64,000 bases of DNA from Chaenocephalus aceratus (GCA_023974075.1 CM043788.1:14728928-14792927); one strand, 5' to 3'. Numbered from the stretch's first letter, positions 9,429 to 39,515 are shown. Notes: generated by a model not told the origin, from the sequence alone. A program made the numbers and translations.

Positions 9429-12400
9429 GTGAGAGGACCCGGTTCAGCTGGCTGGGTGAAAGGGGAATGTTGGGAAGAGGGGGTTCTTACTGTACTATTT
9501 TAAAATGATTATTGTCATATGCCGGTGGCCGCTCCCTGCCTGCCTGGGGGAGATCCACAGTACCGGGATCAGCACTCAGATTAACGTTAGCCCTGAACGT
9601 TGCTTGTAAATTACTGTATTTTCTTAATAGTGACCTCTAATGAGCATTTTGTGATTACTAAAGCATGTTGAATCAATTTAATTTCTGATTTAATGTTACT
9701 TTGAAGCACGATTTATTTTGTTATTGTTATTTGGTCCACTTTTGTAAGACAATACTGCAATATTATTACTTTAACAACAAGTAGGGATGAAAATGATTGT
9801 CATACCATTTCTTATTAATTCAACAACAAACAACATGTCCACAGTCTTACTATATGTCACGTGGAAGATCAAACTGTAGTGCTTGGTGCAGACCACGATT
9901 GTAAGAAAACATATTAAATTCAAAATATGTCAGTAATATTAGTTACATTCCCCCCTACCCCAAAAAGAAGTCAACCTGCCAATTTAAGTTACTTAATTAC
10001 TTAATGAAAATATTGATTAGTTGTTCTTGTCCATGAACCACTCTCTTTTTTTAAATTAACTTATTATTTTTTTGCCAATAAAATGTCAGAAAATTGCCCC
10101 AGTTGCTCGTGGTGACCTCTTCAAAATGTGCTTTGTCGAACCAACAGCATCCCAAAGATAGTCTGTTTATAAATCTTCAAAATGAAAGAACTGGAACAAA
10201 GGATGGATGGTTTGCTTTCAAAATGGCACAAACTATTATTAGATTATCAACAATGCCGTCAATTCCTTTTCTCTCAATGGACTAATCAATTTAGAGACTC
10301 GTTTTTGCAGCACTAGTGTCGTCATGCTTGCAGTATCCATGGCTACCCTCACCAGCAGGTTGTAAAAATGGTCGAGTCAATCAACTCGAATGATTTAATT
10401 TGAAAATGTGTTTCCAGTATTATGCCGGTCAACAGATCAATACAGTCATTTATGAGATTGATTAGAATGAACTGTTGATTGAAGATCTACGATATGTTTA
10501 TTATAAGCTCGTCTTCATACTAAACTATACCCAATCACTTTGTGTCATTCAACAGGAGCTTAGATGGGGCTGCAACTAAGGGTTATTTTTCTTTATTCTT
10601 TCTTCTATAAATTGTAAGGATACTGTGGAAACTCCCAGTTCCCACAGCCAAAGGTGACATCCTCAAATGGCTTATTTTGTCTAAAAAACGAATTAAAGCC
10701 CTACGATTTTCAAATTAATATCATTTAAAGAGGGAAAAGATGCAAAATGTCATTACGTGAATATGCAGTTATAAAAATTGTCTCAACATTTCCTTTTTAA
10801 GAAATTGTGTTGGAACTAGTTGTTTCGTACTCAATCATAGTAAACTGTTAAGCTATAGATGCACATTATTTTGTATAAATTGACAAGTAGATTTGATTTG
10901 AAAATCCTGCTAACCATTTTCCACCACAGATCAATACAGACATGTTTTTATTTATTACCTAGTCGCCTCAAAACCCTGTATTGATTTATAACAGCTCATT
11001 CCCAATAATAAGATCGTAAACAAATCTAAATAATGAAAAACATCACCCCCGGCAGCATGTCTCTTGTTCTTCTGCTCTGAGCTTGTTCTTGAGTCAGTCT
11101 TGTTATGAGGCAGCGGTAAGAAACACAGGCCCGGGGTCTGACTGAAAGAATGTCTCCCTGCGGAGTGAGTACGAGCCCCCTGACTCACTGCTGCTGCCGA
11201 CCGCAGCTGGGGGGAGGCGAGCAACACAGACAGGAGGTCTTTCTCATTTCTCCATGTTGTGCTTCCTCAGTCCTCACAACTTGCTCCACGATTATCTGGC
11301 TTGTGACCCACGCCTTTTTGAAGGAAATCCAACTCCAAAATTGGATCTCGAGTAGTAGAGGAGAGGAAGAAAGGATGCTAAAACTAGAAATTGAGAAAGA
11401 CCTAGGGAAACCTGTTGTCTGCTTTGAAGAGGACTATTAATGCTAATTTTGAGGTTCATATTTCTATGTTGTGCCTCGGACATGCTTCCATGCTTTAATG
11501 TTCAAAAAGCTCTTTCTTGTTCTCATACTACCTTTGCTGCAGCACCTCTTTTCACCCTCTGTCTGAAACCAGAGCCCAGTCTGCTCTGATTGGTTAGCTT
11601 GCCTGCTCTGTTGTGATTGGTCAGCCGCTTGGAGATGTGTCGGTAAATGTCCGGCACTATGTGTACAATGTGTTGGAGCACCAACCATAGAAGTGTTATA
11701 TACTGATGTCATTATGTTACAGAAGTAATAAAGGAGGCGTTTCAGGCAGGAGGGGTTGTGGGAGAGAAACTTTGGGATGTAAGCCTTTGCAGACCATTTA
11801 CATGCACACAAAAACATATATAACACACCACAGTAAAGGGAAAACCCCAAAAAACACAACAGGACCCCTTTAAGTGACGAATATGAGTCGGAAGGATTAA
11901 AAACGTGACTCCCAAAACACCTCGGCAATGAAGATCTCCTCTCCCCGGAGGCTTGAAACACATATTGACTGTTTTAAAACCACTTGACCCGAAGAGACTT
12001 ATTTTTTTTAATATTGTAGGTATTTATTGCTTTAACAAAAACATCTCTTTATTTATGTGTCCAGGAAAGGTTTGTGTGTCACTCACGGGTGCTACACAGA
12101 TCTGCCACAGGGACAGCTGAGGAGGGGAGGGTGTGGGGGTGATGATGTTGTTGTGGAGGGCCTCTCAATGGTGGTTACAGATTAGAACTGACATCCCACT
12201 TGTAACAAGGCCACCTCAAGGCTGACATCTCCTCCTGTCTGCAGCTGCTCACTGCTTCACTTTGATTTGTTTTGACCGTCCAGTCTAACCAAGCATGCCG
12301 TGCTGCCAGCTCTCAGTACTCCACAGTTGTTGATACTCTGAGCTGCAAATACATTTTGGTCTGATCCAAATGACTATTGATTCAAAACCCAGCCACAACC

Positions 12401-14253
12401 CAAGTCAATGTGTCTGGTTGCTGTCTAAGTATTGTTATGTTGGTTCAAATTGGTGTTGCAAAAAAGATTTGATGGATTTTTATTGAAACTAATTAGCTGG
12501 TGCAGGAATACTTTAGTCATGTTTGGTGCATAACTCAGTAGTGTTACCATTTATTCTTTAATTATGGATTTAAAAAAGAAAAATAGTACTATTTAAGTGC
12601 AAAGCAAAATAGTGTTTTTTTGTATGTATTGTTTTTTTCATGCCAGTTTTTCTACATGTTTCATCCAAAAGCCCAGTTGCAGCTGGTTTTGATATTCCAT
12701 GCCGTCCTTTTCTAATTGACCGCCATGCTCTTGTAGCCATTACTTATTTTAAATACATTTCCTTTAACATTATAAATACCGTTTCATATTGTTGGTATTG
12801 TAGTGGCAAAACAGCAAAGAAGAGACTGATTTACTTTAAAATGTGCTGACAGTATTAGATATTTTCTCTAAAAATCCAAAATGTGCATTTTGATGCAGTT
12901 CAGATTTGAGGATTGTTGTTTTTGTTATTTTCTGCTTACCTAAATACCCACTGTAATAATGACTTAAGTATTTTGACTTTAATACTGTATGTTCTCTAAC
13001 TTCAGTGTGCATATGAGTCAAGTTGCGGGATAGACATTTCATGTAGACCACTGCTTGCAAAGCTGATTGAACCTGTGTGTGTCTGTTGATGCTTGTGTGT
13101 GTTTACATCTACAACTGCCAGCTAAAATGCTTGCTTCCTGTTTTATTATGCATGGCCTCTGGCTCAGGCCTCCTGCCCTCGTTGCTTACAGTCCGTCTCG
13201 TACAGCAGGATGTTGCGTGTAATGGGAAAGGTGTCATTTCAAATGAAAAAACAGCCCACTACTGTGATTACTTTAAAAAAACTCCCTGTAGATGTGGCCA
13301 AGAACCACAGTTCAGAGACAGAGAGTCAAATGGAGGAGGGAGAGAATTGCAACAAGGGGAATTTTCTTTTATTTCAAGCAGTAGAAATGTGTCGTGGATA
13401 TGTATTGTGACACATGTTGTTTACCCACTGTTTGTATACCGCTTTACTATCTATTTTTAGTTCCTCTCTGTCAGGGCGGTCCGGAGGTTTTTTCTTCATT
13501 TTGTTTCAATGAAGCTTCTCTGCGGTAGTGTTCTCCTGATGTCTGACTGTGATGGAGAGAAATCCAAATAAGCTTTACCTGACTTGATTATGCACCGGCC
13601 CCTGGGAGATGTGTCCATTGACATTTGATTAACAGACCGCAGAGTGATCTTCTGTTTTCATTAACTGTGTGTGGATTACAGAATCACAATACTTTATTTA
13701 TCCTGGGTCTCTTGGCAGTTGCTGCATTTGAAATTAATACAACCCTTAGATGCATAAGTGGGGTCTTTTTTGACCCGGTGAGGTGGTTTTCTTAGAGTAT
13801 CTTTTTATTATTTCATATTCCAGCTATTCCTCAAAAAACATGTTTTGGATATCATGCCATTCACATTTTTTATTTAAATTGTATACATGTTAAGAAAATT
13901 GTAGTTTTTTGTATGGATTTTTGTAGTTTAAAGATGAAAGCAGCTGCAGGTCAACTTGTCATTAGATGAAATACAGCAGGAGAGAGCATATTGGTTTATT
14001 GGTTAGATTATTTATATTATCGATTAGACGCTTAATCGCTTGGTCTTGATTTTTGTTCCATTAGTTAATCATTGAAGCGATATGTTTTTTGTAAATGATA
14101 TGAAAAAAACTCGATCCTCTGGTATATATTTATAAAGTCTGCTGGTAACATGGATGAAAGAGAAGTGGACCTCCACTCATTCCAAAACACATTTGTGTTA
14201 GTGTTGTTTACCCTGCTTGTTGATGACCTTGATGTCCCTGTTGTGTTTTCTAG
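9429..14253 (+). other. Putative phactr1 intron or upstream region
   Basis: About 4.8 kb with no coding exon that I can support. It contains copy 1 of the dispersed repeat near 11477-11880 and is otherwise AT-rich unique-looking sequence. Confidence 0.4.
11477..11880. repeat. Dispersed repeat, copy 1 (related to 15105-15395)
   Basis: Shares long near-identical blocks with 15105-15395, for example ctttaatgttcaaaaagctc and ctgaaaccagagcccagtct, plus repeated gattggt motifs. Copy 1 runs on to an end reading acaggaccccttta near 11875. No coding capacity. This is probably a non-autonomous DNA element, but the superfamily is not determined. Confidence 0.7.
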
Positions 14254-31099
<16,846 letters not shown>

Positions 31100-31490
31100 G
31101 ATGGGTCAGTCTTGTGCTTTTATACTCACACACCATGCCTCAAGTGTCCAGACTGCCACCTGCTGCCCTCACACTGACGGACTGTACCTGAAGTACAACT
31201 GGATCAGTCTCTCATCCGTGGAGATTTTAGACACTTCTTGAAATTCAAAAGGGTTTCATTTATTTGAAGATGAAGCCGCAACTTGTTTACTTTGCAGCAC
31301 TTTTGTTTCTGAACAGGGCGCTTGAAATGAAACACAGAATCTGTGCCAAGGAGTTGAAGAAAGGACTTTATTTTTATTTTCTACACATGGATTGTTTTCT
31401 TGCCTTTCACCATAATGTCACTCCTTAAATGGACTTTATATCCTTTGGGTTTGTGTTGGCACGGTATTATTCCACAGAAGACATCTCAAT
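31100..31490 (+). other. phactr1: phactr1 3' UTR (proximal part)
   Basis: Follows the TAA at 31097-31099. No AATAAA is seen close by. An ATTAAA variant lies at 32359-32364, which would place the SINE at 31491 inside the 3' UTR. The transcript end is not determined. Confidence 0.4.
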
Positions 31491-31672
31491 GGGGCGGCTG
31501 TGGCTCAGTGGATAGAGTGCTGGACTTCGAATCAGGGGGTAACAAGTTCGAGTCCCACTGCAGTCAGCATGTCGTTGTGTCCCTGAGACACTTCACTACA
31601 AATTGCTCCTGTGCGGATTGTCCACTGTATTGAGTGTGTAAGTCGCTTTGGATAAAAGCGTCTAACAAGTTA
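31491..31672 (+). mobile_element. tRNA-derived SINE with LINE-type tail (V-SINE-like)
   Basis: The head is tRNA-like, with an A box (tggctcagtgg) and a B box (agttcgagtccc). The body reads tgtcgttgtgtccctgagac and acacttcac, similar to the central domain of fish V-SINEs. The tail, aagtcgctttggataaaagc, is almost the same as the 3' ends of the L2-like LINEs at 8575 and 21003. It lies about 390 bp after the phactr1 stop codon. Confidence 0.88.
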
Positions 31673-32974
31673 GTGATCGTTTCACATTTTGCCAGAGGAA
31701 TTCATATCTGTAGGCATCTTAAGCCAAAATGACCTAAAATATAACAATTCTCTTTTCAAGACAGTAACAGAAAAAAATGTAACAACTTAAAACACATTAA
31801 CTGAGCAATAACTTCACAGCCTGATCGTTTTGTGTTAATGGTCTGCATTCAAGAGCTCAAAATGTGTTCACACTTTTGATCCCCACTTTAAGCCAAAGCA
31901 ACTTGACTTCCTGTTGAAGTTGCGATCTTGAATGCATCCCAGAATGACTGTGTCACTGTGCCTACCGTATTGTTTACAGGGATTTGAACGTTGATACAGA
32001 CTGTCGACACAGTAAAAAGTTGCAGAACTTAAAAAAAACAGACTTTCTTTTTTTATTGTCAGTGGTGGCACAGAAAATGAAAACCTGCCAGCTTACTTTT
32101 TATGGTTTAGGTCCACATTAGATAATTGCCAGTTTTTACCTTATTATTGGGAGGACTTGATCTGTGAGTGAGTGTGTCAGTACGAGCGGTCTCTTGTACG
32201 TTTAAAACTGTTCTCAGAATTCTAAGACTTGTAAATACTAAATAGCAAAGAAAGTAAACAAGACTTTTCAAATGTTTTTTTGTAAAGCAGAACAACTGCA
32301 TGTGGGTATTAATTTATTGTCTTCTATGATGTAAGATGTTTCTTAAAGAAAGAAACTTATTAAAGAAAATAAGTTTATGAATCCGTGCCTTTTTTCTAAA
32401 CAGATTTTGTGCATCCTCTCTGTATAGCAGCTGTTTTCAGTGTCCTTTCCACAAACAGTGGATCATTCTTTGGGGAGAGCTGGGATGTATTGGATTGGCT
32501 CCTAAGTCCTGGGGCTTATTAAAAGCAGCCCATGATGAGATTTCTGTCCAGTCATGCGGAGACAAATCCGTAGTCTCAGTGGAGTTAAGAGTTTGTGCTC
32601 TGTCCTGGGACAGTGCCTTATCTTTTCACACGGAGAGAAAGCGTGTTGAGAGGGAACAAATGGCAAACTGCATAGCATCTCATCAAAAGGTGTTAGTCTG
32701 TGGAATAACTAATGATGCACTGAAATATTGTACAAGTCTATCTAAACTGAAAGTAGTATTTAAGTGCCAAATCATGAATGGTTATAAACAGGACCTGTAC
32801 AATCCCATTTGTTATTTATTGTAATTGTAAAAGTAATTTCTTTCTGATTGTTTTGTAAAAAACAAATTAACTTATTTATAAGCAAAATGTATGCTAGAGG
32901 GGGTAGGACCAGAACAGTTTTTTAAGCTTCTTCTTGCCCCTGTTGAACATGACAGACTATTTGAGAATTATTCA

Positions 32975-32980
32975 TTTATT
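32975..32980 (-). terminator. tbc1d7: Candidate polyadenylation signal of tbc1d7
   Basis: AATAAA on the minus strand (tttatt on +), about 48 bp after the tbc1d7 stop codon. Other tttatt sites lie further on near 32870 and 32814, so this is only the nearest candidate. Confidence 0.35.
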
Positions 32981-33027
32981 TGTATACTTTGTTATGAGTG
33001 AGAAAACAAAAAGAAAGAATATATATA

Positions 33028-36000
33028 TTATTGTAAGCAGTATTTGTGCCACAAGTCGATGGCTTTAGTTACGATGGCGTCCGTGTTCTCCTGCGGTATC
33101 TGGAAGAGAAAACACATGGTGAGGTTTTTCACCTAGAAGAGGACAGTGGTGTTGGCTGTGGTTCACTCACATTGCACAGGAACCTCACCGCGCCTTCAGG
33201 CCGGCTGATTCCCATCAGCATGATCTTATAGCTGAGCAGAATCTCCAGGGCCACGAACACCAGGATCTTACACGAGCCGCTGATCACCTTGTCCCACACC
33301 CTGACAATCATCAGAGGGTCATTGAACAAGTAGATGTAAGGTCAAGATGTAACAAAGGTCTACTCATGTGGAATTAGCAAACGGGCTTAATAAATAGACA
33401 AATGTGAGTTGGGCAAAATCTGTCATTTCATCTGACATCTTTCTAGAACAGGCACCACATTAGGCAGAAATGTGTAGAGGACGTTACTAAGCATTTTTAC
33501 TCTTAAAGGTGGGGTAGGTCATTCACTTCAGAAACACTTGTTATATTCCATGGAACGCTCTTAACATCCCGATAGCAAGGAATTCATTAAATGCTTTGAC
33601 AATAAATACATACAAAAATGTCATCTGTGGAAGCCGTAGTAGCCTACTGGAAAAAGCACGACCTACCCTACCTTTAAGTACAATTTGAGGTACTTTTTCT
33701 TTGTATTCAAAGGGTTATTATAGCTTAATTTATAACAATGCAACTATAAAGTACCAAACAATGCGGCAAGTATTTTAATGTATTATAAATTCTGCATAAT
33801 ACATACAGTACTTACATTAGGTACCTTAAGTATATGTTGAGGCTTGTTTGACTTGATTAGGAATTTGAATGCAGGAGTTTTAATTATGAAGCTGCTAATT
33901 TTATTTCAAATATACAAGTACTTCCATCAATAGAAAACATGTAGAATGTCTCATTTAGAAAATATGGTTTTCACAGGCTTAAGGTTCATTAAATGTTCTG
34001 ATTATTAATGCAGAATATAAAATATATTAAGTGTATATGATTATTATAGCTCAGACAGAATATACATTTGTTGAAAACAGGTCCACCTTTACCAGCTGTT
34101 ACATCGAAGTGATAAACTTAAATATATAAATATTGGATTCATAATTATAATCAATGCATAACATACACATTTGCACCTTTTTAAGTATATTTAGTCGTTT
34201 ACCTTTACCAGAATATTTTTTTAACCGTAGCATTGCATCTTTTACTTAAAAGATCGGAATATGTTCACCACTTGAAATGTGGTTCGGAGATCTTTCAGAA
34301 AAGCCTGAATAGTATAATACAGGTTTTGCACATATCAGACTGCTGAGGATAGAAAGTGTGCAGAAGTCAGGCGTGCGCTGTGGACAGTGAACGCACCTCT
34401 GCAGGCTGGACTCGGGCAGGCAGCCGGCGAAGCAGCGTCTGAACCAGAGGCCGTAGGGCAGCTGGGCGAGGGTCCCACTGGTCTTCAGGTGGGTCAGCAG
34501 CCGAGGCTCCTCCTGACTCAGATAGTGCTCCAGGCTCTTCGGCTGCACCGCAACAGGGGAGACAACAAACCTTCATTCATAACGCAGGTATAACAATAAA
34601 GTAATTTAAACTCCTGAGTCATGACAGTTTTGGGGGGGGGGGGTACTAGTGGAGCCTCGCAGCGGCAGAACTGTGGCGGGCTTACACTGTAGGTGTGTCG
34701 CGTTTGGGGGTGCGGGTGCTAGTGGAGCCTCGCAGATGGGGGTGTTGCAGCCCCCTCAGCATCCCGTGTCAATTCGTGATGTCTCGCAGACCCCAAGCAG
34801 CAACCAGGAAATGAACCCAGCTCACACTGTCCGCTCCAGCAGCGAGCTACTCAACGTCCCTCCAACACGGCACCCTGACCCCACGCAGCATTCTCATCGG
34901 TTTGTCATTACTGGTGTCATGTTCTGGTTGCTAACAAACGCCATTGTAACACATAAACACTGATGTTCTGCTGTAACGGTGGTGGACTCATCAGAACACG
35001 AGCTGACCAATCAGAGCACAGTGGGCTCACAGGGAGGGGGGGGGCAGGAGCTCCAACAAGCCGTTTAGGAAAGAGAGTGAATACACACACTATACAGAGA
35101 GGCTGTATGAGAAACCAATGTGAGTTTGGAACAATGTAAATCTATTCTAGTCAATGGAATTATGACCAGTAGAAATGACCATGACATGGGACCTTACCAG
35201 GATACCTCTTACAGTATGAGTGTCATGTTCACAACTTGACAAGGAATATATAAAAAATAATTATCTTATACATTAAGAACATTGAACATACCAAAGACTT
35301 CCACTAATTTTGCTTTAAAAATATACAAGAGACATGAATTTTGTAAACAATTACATTACAACTAGGGTAGCAATTTGAAAAATGTACTTAGTTATTGCGA
35401 TTATTTTGGACAGATATTGCAATCGCGATTAGATTTGTGATAACAGAGGGAATGATACAGTTTGAAAAATATATTAAAGCAATCACATTTTAAGGGGGTC
35501 TGTAGCAAACAAGGAGATTTCTGTAGATTTGGAAATTGTACCAGCCCATATTGATATTTTGATAACATGTTGATGAATTGTGTAGCCCTTATTACAACCC
35601 TTGTCACATTACGGTTTGGTAGCAGTGAATAATATAATCACTGAGGGAAGCAAACTCTTTTTCATTTTTTTTGGCTATTCAATTCATTTTGAAACAAAAA
35701 AAGTGTTACTTTATGCTTCAAGCTAAACGCAACACTCACAAGGTGGGGTACAGAGTCTCCAAACTTCGTGTTGAACTGATGGATGAAACACTTGATGAGC
35801 CAGTAACAGTCGATAGGATCGTCTACGATCTCCTCCATGGCTCGACTGATGGAGAGGAAGTCCTCGTTCTCTTCATCCTGAGAGGAGAAAGCAACACACC
35901 CCGTCATTATTAACACACATTTTAAGAGGTGGCAGCCACAGGACACACATCAACGCCCAAGTTTAGACAGTTGCAAATACAACTGTATATATATATAAAA

Positions 36001-39000
36001 ATGTAAACCTTTTTTTTAAGGTACCCATGTTTTAATGGACCCATGCTTAGAAAAAATTAAGAAAAGTGACATTCATAATTCAGTTTGAAACTTTGGTTCT
36101 GTTCAGTGGTTGCGTTAGACTTTTTCGTTGTCCGTCATTTTGACGGACATGATCGTAAAATGTCCGTCATAATCCATTATTACCCGTCATTTTATTTTTC
36201 ATGTTTTAATGATGAGATGAGACATAGCCTATTTAATATTTATGTTTGGGTACTGAGCAGCAAATGTTCATTCATTCTTTTAATGATTCATACAGAACTT
36301 TTAAGGGCATGGAGAAACAAAAAGATGAACAGAGACACCGACCGTGTGGTCACTTTTCATGTCAACACGAACATGAATGATTTATTTGTTCCTGCACTGA
36401 CAGCACAGCAGAGGGGGGCAGAGGCCGCTAAAAACACCACGACCATTGTGCCTAAACAGGCAAATATGAACAATGCCATCGTTTTAAATGAGACAATTAC
36501 AATCAAAATATGAACAAAACATTTACAAGCACAACTCAATTGACCTGCTGTAGCCTAGCCTGAACGCTGATTTCTGCATCGTCGTGCACCCTCGGACAAA
36601 TCCATTACTCATCTTAGCTTTTCTACAGATGTCGCAGAACATTTTGCCATCTTCCCTCCTCAGCCATATTAAACTCTTGCTCCCACTGAACCCGGTACTC
36701 CTGCTTGAACTCCTTGCCACTTGTTGCCCCTCTGCCGCAGGCTGAACGTTGTCAGTTTTAGTCTTACTGGCTTGTCCTTCATCCTCCACCGCATCAATCC
36801 CTCTTTTTTCACCTCGTTTATCCACACCATTTACTGGGCTTATTAAAAAAGCTTCGGACGATCAGCTGCCGTAACATTTTGCGACTGCTAAAGCCGGTTT
36901 AAACAACGAGGTAATCAACGAGGTCAAAAACAAGACTAGACAATAGCTACTTAATATGCACACACTCGCCACCAACTGGACAGGGGTGTGAATGACTAAA
37001 TAATAGTTACAGACTACAGTAGAGTACAGTAGATCGCCCTCAGTCGACCTGGCCACTAAGGATGTAATATAATGTGGGCCGCTGGTGGGCATGTTGGCGC
37101 TGTTCCGAGTTGTGTTCTAATCTGTCAAAATGACGGACTGCTTTCAGATTTTTCCGTCATTGTTAGAAAAAATCCGTCATTGACGAAAAATATTCGGTTA
37201 ACGCGACCTCTGGTTCTGTTACATGTCTCATCCTACAACCTCCTATTTGTGATGCATCAGTACGACATTCATAATTTCTTCTCATTTTGGTGCCTTATTA
37301 GTTCCATATATGGACATGTTTCTCCCCGTGCGATCCATCTTACCGGGGCGGAGGTCTCGGAGCACCGTGGGAGCACCAGGGTCTCCAGCTGGGACATGCG
37401 CAGGTAGACGTGGGTGGAGGGAGTGGAAGGGTTGATGTATCTCATCACCTCCAGAGCCTCCAGGATGTCCTGGTACTGCTCCTTCCTGTAGCCTCCCACC
37501 AGAGAGTGAGAGTCATTGTGGGGGGGTAAGATGCCTGCAGGAAAAAGGTTTGGCATTATAGGTTGTGCGAGCACATTTGGTAGTGCGTGCCATTACTGTG
37601 ATATGTGTTTGTCTTACCTAGCAACACCTTCCACACATGGATCCTGTACATAGAGGGGAGGGGGAACCTCTGACTGAAGGTGCTCAGCTTTTCTAGATCT
37701 GTTAGAAAAAAAAAAACAATGGTAAAAAGACAAGGACTGACTTACTGCCCCTAGAACCTAACCACAAACTAATGAGAAATAATGTTAAGGCAGTGGGTGG
37801 AAATAACAATATGTGTCATCTGGTTCAACTCTCGTACATACTACTGAACGAGACCTGGCGTCATGGCACCTCGATCCAGGAGTTTGGCTCCCCCGGGAGA
37901 AATCAGTGTTAATATTGTCAATGTGCAGGCCATGGATGTATATTTAAAGAACGTGTAGGCCTGAACATATTTTTAAAAGTAAGCTGATGGGAAGAAAATA
38001 AACGTTATGTATGCGAATGTGAGATAGTTGTGACATAACGCAGGTCTTTGAGCTAACTGTGTGTGTGAGTCTGGTGGTCAACCCTGAGCAACACAGGCAT
38101 CAGCAGATATGGCAGAACGTGAATAATTGTTTTCATCACAATTCATATTATACTATATTGCTCTGATGGGCCGAAACTGGGTCAACATATTGGCAATGCA
38201 CCTGAAAATCGCATTTTCATTTCTTAAATGTGAATATGTGTCTTTAACTGTGTTTTTCAGGGGAGTGAAATTCAAGATACACTTATGTTGTTAAAGATAG
38301 GCAGACATGTTTGTAATTAACCTAATATTTTTACCTGGGTCAAGGCCCTCACTAATAAAATTCCAACCCATGGATTTAAGTCTTCCGGGTCTGAACTGAA
38401 CGAATCAGGCTTATCTTTTTTTCTGCTTATTTATAGCCGTTTGGAACTCTCGTTGTCTTGGTTAGTTACAAGTTAAAGAAAAAAATGAAATATCAAAACC
38501 ATCATTGAATGCTTATTTCTCATTGCAAGGAGCCAAACATAGCAGACTCGCTCCTTCAACATCTTCCTCATGCCTCAGCTGAAACTGAGAGGGGCGGGTT
38601 TGCAACTGTGCGCCTATATAGGACAAAGTGCTTTATATTAACTAAATATAAATGATACAAAATAGCAGTTTCATCAGAAATAATATAGATTATTTTAAAA
38701 TTAATCCAAGTGTGAATTTGTTTATATGGGGCTATCTAAATAGATTTAATAACTTATTTCCTCGACATTTTGTTGGTATTTTTATCATGCCACAAACAAC
38801 TATACATGAATCGAACAACAGAAACAACATTATCATTTTTGGGACATTCACTTGGTGATGGTTAAAACATTGTTTGTAGTGGTTCGAGGACAGTGGTGAA
38901 AGAGTTTGTCGAGATCTGCACTCTTCTGAATGCACCAATTTCAGGCAGCGTGGATTGGAAGCAATGTTTAAAGACTAATATTGGTGATATAGAACTGTTA

Positions 39001-39117
39001 CCTACCGAGGGGATTGTCCTTGAGCAGTATTTCCAGAGATTTCTTCTCCTCCACTCCTCTGAAGCCCACTTTCTCATAATATGCAGAGCGGAAATTTCTC
39101 TGAGGGTCATCAGCCAT
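33028..39117 (-). CDS. tbc1d7: TBC1 domain family member 7 (tbc1d7), complete split gene
   Basis: Coding exons in order of translation: 39117-39006, 37698-37618, 37534-37344, 35877-35740, 34542-34397, 33300-33171, 33099-33028. They total 870 bp, giving 289 residues plus TAA against 293 in human, with GT-AG borders and consistent phases. TBC1D7 is the third subunit of the TSC1-TSC2 complex, which restrains Rheb and mTORC1. The product starts [20 protein letters not shown], then has [94 protein letters not shown] and the end [11 protein letters not shown], all close to human TBC1D7. The start is the first ATG of the conserved N-terminus. It is convergent with phactr1 as in human, and its introns carry hAT elements at 35363 and 36104. 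Confidence 0.97.
33502..33678. mobile_element. Small MITE in a tbc1d7 intron
   Basis: 177 bp with 19-bp terminal inverted repeats, cttaaaggtggggtaggtc and its partner gacctaccctacctttaag (18 of 19 match). No coding capacity. The same TIR sequence recurs at 52396-52415. The target duplication is not obvious. Confidence 0.8.
34640..35220. repeat. Probable interspersed repeat in a tbc1d7 intron
   Basis: A G-rich start is followed by actagtggagcctcgcag-type blocks near 34646 and 34718. A downstream part contains gaccaatcagagcac and ends near catgacatgggacctta. The style resembles abundant fish non-autonomous elements, but boundaries and class are not clear. Confidence 0.4.
35363..35590. mobile_element. 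hAT-type MITE in a tbc1d7 intron
   Basis: 228 bp starting tagggtagcaattt and ending gaattgtgtagccctt (imperfect TIRs), flanked by the perfect 8-bp duplication attacaac at 35355-35362 and 35591-35598. No coding capacity. Confidence 0.8.
36104..37212. mobile_element. hAT-type element carrying a zinc-finger exon, in a tbc1d7 intron
   Basis: 1,109 bp with imperfect TIRs (cagtggttgcgttagac at the left; the right end is the complement of cagaggtcgcgttaacc). It is flanked by the perfect 8-bp duplication gttctgtt (36096-36103 and 37213-37220). Subterminal ccgtcatt motifs repeat in both ends, in opposite orientation. It contains only one short coding segment (36523-36825, minus strand) and no catalytic core, so it is non-autonomous. 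Confidence 0.88.
36523..36825 (-). pseudogene. N-terminal zinc-finger fragment of a hAT-like transposase
   Basis: A frame of about 100 codons starting [17 protein letters not shown], with a Lys/Ser-rich stretch, then [20 protein letters not shown]. The W...MFCDICRK pattern is like the TTF-type zinc finger at the start of ZNF862-like hAT-derived proteins. The rest of a transposase is absent. It lies wholly inside the element at 36104-37212. Confidence 0.6.
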
Positions 39118-39329
39118 TCTTTTACCTGGTAAATGACACCTACACAACATTTCCAAAAACCTTTAGCGTGCACTTTTACATGACATTTTCTGTGGCATAT
39201 TAAAAGGGAAACAAATTAAACAGTCGACCAAATGTTGTGTGTTGTGGTGGAGTGAAACTAAGTATATATACGTACATACTGTACTTATGCACCAATGTGA
39301 AGTACTTTTAGTTTAAACTTGTTACCCAA

Positions 39330-39515
39330 ATATTATATTTACTTTTATATAGACTCTTCTTGCACTATTTCTATTTTATTTGTATTTACTTGCACTATCT
39401 ATTTTATTTGTTCCATGTCCTATGTTGCGCTGTTGGAGGAGCCAAGACCTACGTTTTTCATACGACATATCTACACTGTAGCTAATGTACAAATTACAAT
39501 AACGCCTTGAATCTG
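39330..39515 (+). mobile_element. LINE 3' UTR remnant
   Basis: Related to 28246-28451 by shared blocks (gttggaggagcc, ttttcata, actgtagctaatg, a tail ending ccttgaatctgg). No coding part remains. Confidence 0.55.

Noticed and set aside
9022..9432. Overlapping alternative frame (MAGRGRRRDVFMV...) in the candidate first exon
   Set aside because: Composition is Arg/Gln-rich shadow sequence. The frame starting at 9053 has better codon use and fits the donor phase.
38560..38640. TATA-containing GC-rich stretch (cgcctatataggac) as a promoter or solo LTR
   Set aside because: No paired LTR, target duplication or downstream gene start was found on either strand.
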